Assembly: GCA_937916395.1 (NCBI GenBank)
Contig: CALFTN010000076.1
Location: forward strand, 1 to 12,726
Length of the DNA: 12,726 nucleotides
Source: an uncultured Clostridia bacterium
GTDB taxonomy: Bacteria; Bacillota; Clostridia; Oscillospirales; Acutalibacteraceae
Direction: 5' to 3'
The notes beneath the pieces are model-generated. The model ran no database searches. It saw nothing but the letters and a program-made list of their open reading frames with translations, and was not told the DNA's origin. This document shows, piece after piece, positions 6,899-12,726 of the stretch (position 1 is the first letter of the stretch; each line of letters begins with the position of its first letter). The translations under genes were made by a program, and so were the position numbers.

Positions 6899-6973
6899 TT
6901 GGTTTTAGTTGTAAGTCGGCACTGACCACTTATAGAATTATTTGGTCATATTAGGCGTTTTCGCTAAAATATA

Positions 6974-7002
6974 TTGACACACCTAAAATATAATGGTAAA
7001 AT
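6974..7002 (+). promoter_or_regulatory. Sigma-A promoter of the chemoreceptor gene
   Basis: Consensus -35 TTGACA (6974-6979), 17-base spacer, -10 TAAAAT (6997-7002) preceded by TGG (extended -10). Predicted start of transcription is near 7009, giving a leader of about 46 bases. It is the closest to consensus of the promoters in the window. Confidence 0.8.
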
Positions 7003-7042
7003 GTAACAAATGTTGTATGCGTTTTATTATTGTATTTATAAT

Positions 7043-7047
7043 GGAGG
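7043..7047 (+). promoter_or_regulatory. Ribosome binding site that fixes the chemoreceptor start at GTG 7055
   Basis: GGAGG ends 7 bases before an in-frame GTG at 7055. The alternative upstream start at 7010 lies at the predicted transcription start and has no Shine-Dalgarno. Confidence 0.8.
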
Positions 7048-7054
7048 TTTTAGG

Positions 7055-9073
7055 GTGAAAGGTAAAAAGAAAAAAATTGTTAAAACATCTGAAACTAAAG
7101 GTGCTCGTATGAGTATCCAAACGAAACTTATGGGGGTAATTATTCCTGTAATCGTAATTGTAATTGTAAGTATTCTTGTAATTGTTCAAGTTACTACTAA
7201 GAACATATTACGTGAAAACAGTGAATTTTTACTTAAAACCAGTGCTGATAGTGCAGTAAACGATGTTTCTGCGTGGATGAATGAAATTCTCGGGAAACTC
7301 GATGCACAACGTGACGTGTTTGAATATATGGATATGACTCCACAAGAGCAACAGGCTTACGTAAACCATACTGTTGACCCTGATAGTAGTTGTTCGGGTG
7401 GTATCTACATAGCAACAGAAAATAAAGAAGTTTATGCAACGTGGGAAGTTCCAGAAGGCGATTATGACCCTACAACAAGGGGTTGGTATAAAGAAGGTCT
7501 CACACACGATGAATTTATGTTTGGTGATGCATATTTAGACCTTACCATAAATAAAATCGTAACTTCTGCTACTTGCGTTTTAAAGAATAAAGACGGAAGT
7601 GTCAGAGGTGTTGCCGCAGGTGATGTTCAGTTAGAAGAAATCTCAAAAATGATGGCTGAAGTTCAAATTGAAGAAACTGGCGGTGCTTTTATGACAGATG
7701 CTGGTGCTCGTATTGTTATAGGCGCACCAGATGAAGCTATGATGGCAAAATCTTTTGACGAACTTCAAGAAAATCCTATTTATGCAGCCGCAGTTGAGTG
7801 GATAGATACCAAAGATGAAGGTCTCCACCAAGCTGTAGTAAACGGCGAGAATATGTATTATTACCTTGAATGGGTGCCAGGTTGCAACTGGGCTTCAGTA
7901 TTCTATGTACCAGAGTCTGAAATACTTGCTGCAGCAAATTCTCTTACAACTACACTTGTTATTATTGCAGTATGCTCTTGTGTAATTCTTGCATTACTTG
8001 TTTTTGCACTTGTAAACAAATTGGTTATTAAACCAGTTAAGAAACTTGATAAAGCGGCTCAAAGTATTGCAGATGGCGACCTTAATACAACGGTTGATTA
8101 TCATTCAAACGACGAATTCGGTGCACTTTCTGATAATTTCGGAAGAACCACAAATCAACTTCACAATTATTCGGCATATATTGATGAAATTACAAACATA
8201 CTTAATGAAATCGCAAATGGTAACCTTGTATTCGAACTCACACTCGATTATGTAGGTGAATTTAATAAGATTAAGTTAGCACTCGAAAATATTTCATCTT
8301 CACTTACCGATACTATCTGGCAGATGGATAATGCCGCACAACAAGTTTCAGCAGGTTCTAGTCATTTGTCTGATGGTGCACAGACTCTTAGTAGTGGTGC
8401 AACACAACAGGCGGCATCTGTAGAGCAACTTTCTGCTACAATCTCTGTTTTAGCAGAACAAGTTTATAAAAATACAGATACTGCAAGAAATGTAAGTCAT
8501 AACGTTAATGAAACTGCAACAAGTGTTGCACAGAGTAACGAAAGAATGAGAGAACTTATTGATTCTATGACAGAAATCAATAACCGTTCTATTGAAATTG
8601 ATAAGGTTATTAAAATTATTGATGATATTGCATTTCAGACTAATATTCTTGCATTAAATGCGGCAGTTGAAGCGGCACGTGCAGGTGAAGCTGGTAAAGG
8701 TTTCTCAGTTGTTGCAGACGAAGTCAGAAACCTTGCAATTAAATCACAAGAAGCAGCGGGTAATACTGCAAAACTTATAAGTGCATCTGTTAAGGCGACA
8801 CATCAAGGTAGTGAAATAGCAGATGAAACTGCAAAGAGTCTTCTTGAAACGGTAGAAAATATTAAATCTATAACAAATGATATCAATGCTATGTCCATTG
8901 CTTACGAAGAACAATCAACAGCGATTGCTCAGGTTTCAGAAGGTATAAATCAGATTTCAGACGTTGTACAGAATAATAGCACTACCGCACAAGAAACTGC
9001 CGCTTCAAGTGAAGAACTTTCTGCTCAGGCACAACTTTTAAATCAGATGGTAGAAAAGTTTACTATTAAATAA
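7055..9073 (+). CDS. Methyl-accepting chemotaxis protein with dCache sensor, probably an amino acid receptor
   Basis: A 672-residue transmembrane chemoreceptor that controls CheA kinase and flagellar motion. Order: basic cytoplasmic N-terminus (1-26), TM1 (about 27-46), extracellular dCache-type sensor (about 47-293), TM2 (about 297-318), HAMP (about 320-372), a HAMP-like connector, and the signalling coiled coil with the kinase-binding hairpin tip around 526-551 (IAFQTNILALNAAVEAARAG, then GEAGKGF). The sensor carries Y137, R142, W144, Y145, Y160, D162 and D190, with spacing matching the amino-acid-binding motif of dCache_1 receptors such as PctA, so ligands are probably amino acids (inference). 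No C-terminal CheR-tethering pentapeptide is evident. The start is GTG with GGAGG. It is transcribed alone from 6974-7002 and ends at the hairpin at 9099-9143. Confidence 0.95.
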   Translation: MKGKKKKIVKTSETKGARMSIQTKLMGVIIPVIVIVIVSILVIVQVTTKNILRENSEFLLKTSADSAVNDVSAWMNEILGKLDAQRDVFEYMDMTPQEQQAYVNHTVDPDSSCSGGIYIATENKEVYATWEVPEGDYDPTTRGWYKEGLTHDEFMFGDAYLDLTINKIVTSATCVLKNKDGSVRGVAAGDVQLEEISKMMAEVQIEETGGAFMTDAGARIVIGAPDEAMMAKSFDELQENPIYAAAVEWIDTKDEGLHQAVVNGENMYYYLEWVPGCNWASVFYVPESEILAAANSLTTTLVIIAVCSCVILALLVFALVNKLVIKPVKKLDKAAQSIADGDLNTTVDYHSNDEFGALSDNFGRTTNQLHNYSAYIDEITNILNEIANGNLVFELTLDYVGEFNKIKLALENISSSLTDTIWQMDNAAQQVSAGSSHLSDGAQTLSSGATQQAASVEQLSATISVLAEQVYKNTDTARNVSHNVNETATSVAQSNERMRELIDSMTEINNRSIEIDKVIKIIDDIAFQTNILALNAAVEAARAGEAGKGFSVVADEVRNLAIKSQEAAGNTAKLISASVKATHQGSEIADETAKSLLETVENIKSITNDINAMSIAYEEQSTAIAQVSEGINQISDVVQNNSTTAQETAASSEELSAQAQLLNQMVEKFTIK

Positions 9074-9098
9074 TTGAGTTTAAATAGAATTTTCTAAT

Positions 9099-9143
9099 AA
9101 ACTACTCTTTATTGCATTTGTTTTGCTATGAAGAGTAGTTTTT
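9099..9143 (+). terminator. Rho-independent terminator of the chemoreceptor gene
   Basis: 11-bp inverted repeat AAACTACTCTT (9099-9109) / AAGAGTAGTTT (9131-9141) with a 21-base loop containing a minor GCA/TGC stem, continuing into a T-run. It lies 25 bases after the stop codon. Confidence 0.75.
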
Positions 9144-9225
9144 GTATTTAATAACTTACTGGTTTCTGAAACAATTGATAGAAGTTTTTGATTTTTTCAC
9201 TCATTTTGTAGAAAAATGCAAATTA

Positions 9226-9232
9226 TGTCGAA
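9226..9232 (+). promoter_or_regulatory. 0A box (Spo0A binding site) upstream of spo0A
   Basis: TGTCGAA, a perfect match to the 7-base 0A box core, lies 185 bases before the spo0A start. Spo0A controls its own gene in Bacillus, so this fits autoregulation. It lies about 125 bases upstream of the -35, too far to be a simple contact site, unless another start is used. Confidence 0.55.
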
Positions 9233-9259
9233 AAAATATAACCAAAAAATTTCGGCGAA

Positions 9260-9266
9260 ATCGACA
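9260..9266 (-). promoter_or_regulatory. Second, imperfect 0A box in reverse orientation
   Basis: Minus-strand TGTCGAT matches the 0A core TGTCGAA at 6 of 7 positions. It adjoins the short palindrome TTTCG-G-CGAAA (9250-9260). The rest of the 9074-9410 gap is AT-rich, with no gene I can support. Confidence 0.4.
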
Positions 9267-9356
9267 TCACTCGTCAATAAAATCCAAGTTAAGACTTTCT
9301 TCATACACTATTAAAATCAACGTTTTGTCTATATTCACGATTGTTTTAAAAGTCTA

Positions 9357-9385
9357 TTGCGCTAAGAATTTAATGGTGTTATAAT
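9357..9385 (+). promoter_or_regulatory. Promoter of spo0A with perfect extended -10
   Basis: -10 TATAAT (9380-9385) preceded by TGT, with a poor -35 TTGCGC (9357-9362) at 17 bases. Transcription would start near 9392, giving a leader of about 19 bases with GGAGG (9398-9402) 8 bases before the ATG. No convincing sigma-H promoter (AGGA/GAAT type) was found in this gap, unlike Bacillus spo0A. Confidence 0.65.
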
Positions 9386-9410
9386 TCACTCACTAACGGA
9401 GGTGCAGTAA

Positions 9411-10184
9411 ATGAACAAACAACTGTCTGTGCTTTTAGCAGACGAAAAAAGCGAAGTGGCACTTACACTTGTGTCAGAGCTAAAAAAGAATATGATGGAT
9501 GTAAAAGTGTGTGAAAAGAGTGGGGCAACATTACTTCAATTAATTGAAAACAAAACACCAGATGTAATTATTATGGATGCATTTTTAATGCACATAGACG
9601 CTTTAGGTGTATTACAAAGATTAAATAATTTGAATCTTATGAAACGACCATTGGTTATTGTTTTTTCGAGTATTGATAAAAGTCATTTTGAAGCAGAAAT
9701 TTTAAAAGCAGGTGCAGATTATTATTTTTTAAAACCAATTGAACCATCGCTTTTAGCAGAACGAATTCCACAGCTTTACAGCTGGAAAGATATGGGTAAC
9801 AGCAGAGCTGGTATTAAGAATAATTCAGAAACAAACATAGAGGTAACAATATCTGAAATAATGCATCAGATTGGTGTACCTGCACACATTAAGGGTTACC
9901 AATATTTGCGCGAAGCAATTAAGCGTTCGGTAAATGACCCAGAAATGCTTAATTCTGTAACCAAGATTTTATATCCTACAGTTGCTAAAAGCTTTTCAAC
10001 AACACCATCACGTGTTGAAAGAGCTATACGCCACGCAATTGAAGTTGCCTGGGACAGGGGTGACGTAGATGTTTTATCTTCATATTTCGGTTACACAATC
10101 CAAAGTGAGCGTGGTAAACCAACAAACTCAGAGTTTATTGCAATGATTGCTGATAAATTAAGACTCAAAATGAAAATTTCATAA
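9411..10184 (+). CDS. spo0A: Sporulation master response regulator Spo0A
   Basis: A 257-residue cytoplasmic response regulator that, when phosphorylated, binds 0A boxes and starts sporulation. The receiver domain (about 1-120) has the acidic pair D11-E12, phosphoacceptor D56 (VIIMD) and the conserved Lys of FLKP. The C-terminal effector domain (about 143-257) is highly conserved: IGVPAHIKGYQYLREAI, then TPSRVERAIRHAIEVAW (recognition helix), FGYT, and KPTNSEFIAMIADKLRL. Length fits the family (about 265). Unusual: the usual D-x-x-x-P-x-x-D-G of the receiver reads D-A-F-L-M-H-I-D-A, so Pro and Gly are replaced, and the switch Thr is Ser. The ATG has GGAGG at 8 bases. In many Firmicutes spo0A follows spoIVB; here neighbours are a chemoreceptor and a glycosidase. 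Presence suggests, but does not prove, an endospore former. Confidence 0.97.
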   Translation: MNKQLSVLLADEKSEVALTLVSELKKNMMDVKVCEKSGATLLQLIENKTPDVIIMDAFLMHIDALGVLQRLNNLNLMKRPLVIVFSSIDKSHFEAEILKAGADYYFLKPIEPSLLAERIPQLYSWKDMGNSRAGIKNNSETNIEVTISEIMHQIGVPAHIKGYQYLREAIKRSVNDPEMLNSVTKILYPTVAKSFSTTPSRVERAIRHAIEVAWDRGDVDVLSSYFGYTIQSERGKPTNSEFIAMIADKLRLKMKIS

Positions 10185-10192
10185 AATAAAAC

Positions 10193-10256
10193 ATTCACCT
10201 TTATTGACTTTATCTTTTTATATGATAAAATTAAAAGGTGAATATTTTTATTTTAG
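10193..10256 (+). terminator. Inverted repeat downstream of spo0A, probable terminator that contains the next promoter
   Basis: Outer 10-bp arms ATTCACCTTT (10193-10202) and AAAGGTGAAT (10234-10243), an inner 6-bp stem TTTATC (10209-10214) / GATAAA (10224-10229) and a 9-base loop, followed by ATTTTTATTTT. It starts 9 bases after the spo0A stop. The T-run is interrupted by single A's, so efficiency is uncertain. Confidence 0.6.
10204..10231 (+). promoter_or_regulatory. Sigma-A promoter of the GH3 gene, inside the inverted repeat
   Basis: -35 TTGACT (10204-10209, 5 of 6), 16-base spacer, -10 TAAAAT (10226-10231, 5 of 6) preceded by TGA (extended -10). The predicted start of transcription, near 10238, falls in the right arm of the inverted repeat, so the GH3 mRNA lacks the left arm and would not form the terminator. 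Confidence 0.65.
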
Positions 10257-10258
10257 GA
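10255..10258 (+). promoter_or_regulatory. Ribosome binding site that fixes the GH3 start at ATG 10268
   Basis: AGGA lies 9 bases before ATG 10268. The upstream in-frame GTG at 10238 coincides with the predicted transcription start and cannot have a Shine-Dalgarno on that mRNA. Confidence 0.6.
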
Positions 10259-10267
10259 TGTGTACTT

Positions 10268-12637
10268 ATGGAAAAATATGCTCGATTTAAATATATGCCT
10301 TGTTTACCACTTGGTGAAGATGGCAGAAGAATTACAGCTTCAAAAAAACATACTGATTTATCACGCAAATCAGCAACAGAAGGTATGGTTCTTTTAAAGA
10401 ATGATAATAAAATATTACCTTTATCAAAAGAAACAAAGGTTGCACTTTTTGGTAAAGCAACTATCGAATACATAAAAGGCGGTGGTGGTAGTGGTGACGT
10501 TTATGTGCCATATATCCGCAATGTTTTTGAGGGAATAGAAGAAAAAATTACTTCTAAGAATATTTATATGCCGCTTATTGATTTTTACAAGGATTATGTA
10601 AAAAGAGAAAGCGTCAATATTCCGTCACAAGAAGAAATCAATGCCACATGGGATATTGTTAATAATATGGATTTTTGCACAACACGTGACGATATGACTT
10701 ATGACACATTTGCTTCAATGCACGTTAAAGAGCCAGCAATTGAAAGCGAAATGATTAAGTCTGCTTCAGAGTTTGCTTCTACTGCTATTGTAACTCTCAG
10801 CCGTTTCTCAGCAGAGGGTGTTGACAGACGTCCAATCCCTTCAGACTATTACCTTTCAGATATAGAAAAAAATCTTTTGAATGAAGTAACAAAGTGTTTT
10901 GAAAAGGTAATTGTTGTTATTAACTCAGGTGGTGTGCTCGACTGCGAGTTTTTGGCAGAGAATGTAGGAATTGGTGCAATTCTTATGAGTTGGCAAGGTG
11001 GTCTTGAAGGTGGTAGTGCAATAGCAGATATCCTCTTCGGTGACGTTAACCCATCTGGTAAATTAGTTGATACTATTGCAAAATCTTATGATGCTTACCC
11101 TGAAACAAAAGAATTTTGGGAAAGCTTTGATTATGTTTATTATAACGAAGATATTTATGTAGGCTACCGTTATTTTGAAACAATACCAGGTGCTAAAGAA
11201 AAGGTGCGTTATCCATTTGGTTTTGGTCTTTCTTACACAACCTTTAGCCATTCAGGTAAAGTGTGCTTAGAGAAAGATGGCAAAATCTTTGCTATTGTTG
11301 ATGTGAAAAATACTGGTGATGTTGCTGGTAAAGATGTTTTACAGCTTTATTATAGTGCGCCACAGGGTAAGCTCGGTAAGCCGGCACGTGAATTAGGTGC
11401 GTTTAAGAAAACTAAGCTTTTAAATCCAGGTGAAAGCGAAACACTCGTTATGAGTTTTGACATTAACTTTATGGCAAGCTTTGACGATTTAGGCAAAATT
11501 CAAAAGAGTGCTTATGTTTTAGAAAAAGGCGATTATGAATTTTACCTCGGTACAGATGTAAGAACTGCTGAAAAATTAGATTTTACATATACAGTAGCAG
11601 AAGACAGGGTAGTAGAACAGCTTAAAAACTGGTGTAAGCCATTTAAGCTTGAAAAAAGAATGTTAGCTGATGGTAGCTATGAAAGCTTACCAATGGGTGA
11701 ACCTGAGTATTATTATGGTAAAAATGAGCCAATAACAGCTAAAGCACCAGAAGAATTAAAAATGTTTGATTCAGTTGGTACTGAAATCACAATGGATGAG
11801 TTCATTGCACAAATGACTATTGACGAGCTTATGTATATTGTAGGTGGTCAGAAGCAGGTTGGTATGTGCAACACAGGTTCATTCGGTGGTGTTGAAAGAC
11901 TCGGAATTCCTTATGTTCCAACTGCGGATGGTCCTGCTGGCCTTCGTCTTATGGAATCTATTGGTATTCCTGCAACTGCATGGCCTTGTGCTACACTTTT
12001 AGCTTGTTCCTGGGATTTAGACTTAATCTATGAAGTAGGTGCAGCAGGTGGTGCAGAAATAAGAGAGAATAACTTAGGTGTATGGCTCGCTCCGGCGCTT
12101 AATATACACCGTGACCCACTTTGTGGCAGAAACTTTGAATATTATTCAGAAGACCCACTTGTGTCTGGTAAATGTGGTGCTGCAGCAATCCGTGGTGTGC
12201 AGTCACAAAAAACAGCAGTTTCAATGAAGCACTTTGCTTGTAACAATAAAGAGGCAAATCGTTATCAGAATGACTCTCGTATTTCAGAAAGAGCGTTGAG
12301 AGAAATTTACTTAAAAGGCTTTGAAATTGCAGTTAAAGAGGGTAAACCATGGACTGTAATGTCATCATATAACCTCATAAATGGTCAGCATACTTCAGAA
12401 AGCTATGAGCTTTTAACTGGTATTTTAAGAGACGAATGGGGCTTCGATGGTATGGTCGTAACTGACTGGGGTGTTAAAAATGACCCTGTAAAAGAAGTTA
12501 AAGCAGGTAACGACCTCAAGATGCATTGTGGCTACCCAGAAGACCTTAAAAAAGCACTCGATAGTGGCGATTTGACACGTGCTGATTTAGAGGTTTGTAC
12601 AAGAAGAATTCTTGAGATGTTTATGAAGTTAGCGTAA
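10268..12637 (+). CDS. Glycoside hydrolase family 3 enzyme with reversed domain order (beta-glucosidase-like)
   Basis: A 789-residue retaining glycosidase, without signal peptide, so probably cytoplasmic and acting on imported oligosaccharides or glycosides. Domains are in reversed order: the GH3 C-terminal alpha/beta domain comes first (about 33-300, with EGMVLLKND, GGGGSGD), then a fibronectin-III-like domain (about 344-430, NTGDVAGKDVLQLYY), then the TIM-barrel catalytic domain (about 505-789). The nucleophile is D733 in GMVVTDWG near the end; the probable acid/base is E183 in FSAEGVDR, in the first domain. Other barrel motifs are PALNIHRDPLCGRNFEYYSEDP-type and KHFACNNKE. This order is known in Ruminococcus albus and Butyrivibrio fibrisolvens beta-glucosidases, supporting the assigned lineage. 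Exact substrate (glucoside, xyloside or other) cannot be decided. It has its own promoter; no clear terminator is seen before the heptamer array. Confidence 0.93.
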   Translation: MEKYARFKYMPCLPLGEDGRRITASKKHTDLSRKSATEGMVLLKNDNKILPLSKETKVALFGKATIEYIKGGGGSGDVYVPYIRNVFEGIEEKITSKNIYMPLIDFYKDYVKRESVNIPSQEEINATWDIVNNMDFCTTRDDMTYDTFASMHVKEPAIESEMIKSASEFASTAIVTLSRFSAEGVDRRPIPSDYYLSDIEKNLLNEVTKCFEKVIVVINSGGVLDCEFLAENVGIGAILMSWQGGLEGGSAIADILFGDVNPSGKLVDTIAKSYDAYPETKEFWESFDYVYYNEDIYVGYRYFETIPGAKEKVRYPFGFGLSYTTFSHSGKVCLEKDGKIFAIVDVKNTGDVAGKDVLQLYYSAPQGKLGKPARELGAFKKTKLLNPGESETLVMSFDINFMASFDDLGKIQKSAYVLEKGDYEFYLGTDVRTAEKLDFTYTVAEDRVVEQLKNWCKPFKLEKRMLADGSYESLPMGEPEYYYGKNEPITAKAPEELKMFDSVGTEITMDEFIAQMTIDELMYIVGGQKQVGMCNTGSFGGVERLGIPYVPTADGPAGLRLMESIGIPATAWPCATLLACSWDLDLIYEVGAAGGAEIRENNLGVWLAPALNIHRDPLCGRNFEYYSEDPLVSGKCGAAAIRGVQSQKTAVSMKHFACNNKEANRYQNDSRISERALREIYLKGFEIAVKEGKPWTVMSSYNLINGQHTSESYELLTGILRDEWGFDGMVVTDWGVKNDPVKEVKAGNDLKMHCGYPEDLKKALDSGDLTRADLEVCTRRILEMFMKLA

Positions 12638-12663
12638 CAAATAACGGTTTGTGTTAATTTGAA

Positions 12664-12726
12664 TTAGGAACTAGGAATTAGGAACTAGGAATTAGGAACT
12701 AGGAATTAGGAACTAGGAATTAGGAA
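12664..12726 (+). repeat. Tandem heptamer array alternating TTAGGAA / CTAGGAA, running off the window
   Basis: Nine contiguous 7-base units, strictly alternating T and C at the first position (a 14-base higher-order unit), starting 26 bases after the GH3 stop and still running at the last base. It is the same unit as the array at 6331-6362. True length is unknown. Confidence 0.95.

Noticed and set aside
6879..6906. GACAGAG/CTCTGTC hairpin as a terminator
   Set aside because: Followed by TTGGTTTTAG rather than an uninterrupted T-run, and no upstream plus-strand gene lacks a terminator.
6989..6994. Perfect TATAAT as -10 of the chemoreceptor promoter
   Set aside because: Only 9 bases from the TTGACA at 6974-6979. 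TAAAAT at 6997-7002 has the correct 17-base spacing and a TGn extension.
9142..9384. 80-residue open frame between the chemoreceptor and spo0A
   Set aside because: TTG start inside the chemoreceptor terminator, no ribosome binding site, overlaps the 0A boxes and spo0A promoter, and the composition is unlike a real protein.
12637..12652. ACAAA/TTTGT hairpin as the GH3 terminator
   Set aside because: Only a 5-bp A-T-rich stem with no proper T-run; too weak to call.
12664..12726. CRISPR array
   Set aside because: Contiguous 7-base units without spacers and no cas genes; it is a simple tandem repeat.

Overview
The window is AT-rich DNA with genes typical of an anaerobic, spore-forming Clostridia lineage, most likely Oscillospirales/Ruminococcaceae-like gut or rumen bacteria. 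This rests on spo0A, a DarA-type c-di-AMP receptor, clostridial codon and promoter style, and a GH3 enzyme with the reversed domain order known from Ruminococcus albus and Butyrivibrio. Species cannot be assigned from the sequence alone. Nothing looks like phage, plasmid, CRISPR, tRNA or rRNA.

Layout: (1) 1-1148, the 3' part of der (ribosome assembly GTPase), ending in a shared bidirectional terminator. (2) 1193-2686 on the minus strand, a single-gene unit for a GPH/MelB-type sugar symporter. (3) 2895-6341, a tight four-gene plus-strand operon: an ABC exporter half-transporter with an N-terminal PH-like domain and a zinc ribbon, a DUF1854 protein, the c-di-AMP receptor DarA, and a small four-helix membrane protein whose stop codon lies in a heptamer repeat; a strong terminator follows. 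(4) 6420-6767 on the minus strand, a small four-helix membrane protein. (5) A 287-base divergent intergenic region with direct repeats and hairpins. (6) 7055-9073, a methyl-accepting chemotaxis protein whose dCache sensor carries an amino-acid-binding signature. (7) 9411-10184, spo0A, preceded by a perfect 0A box. (8) 10268-12637, an intracellular GH3 glycosidase with reversed domain order, whose promoter sits inside an inverted repeat that probably also terminates spo0A. (9) 12664-12726, a heptamer array running off the window edge.

Working together: the symporter and the cytoplasmic GH3 enzyme fit uptake and hydrolysis of plant-derived oligosaccharides, but they are not in one operon. The chemoreceptor and Spo0A are separately transcribed environmental-response genes. 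The least described element is the ABC exporter / DUF1854 / DarA / membrane-protein operon, which suggests a second-messenger link to a membrane export system. Most promoters found here have an extended -10 (TGn) element, which makes them recognisable despite the AT-rich background.
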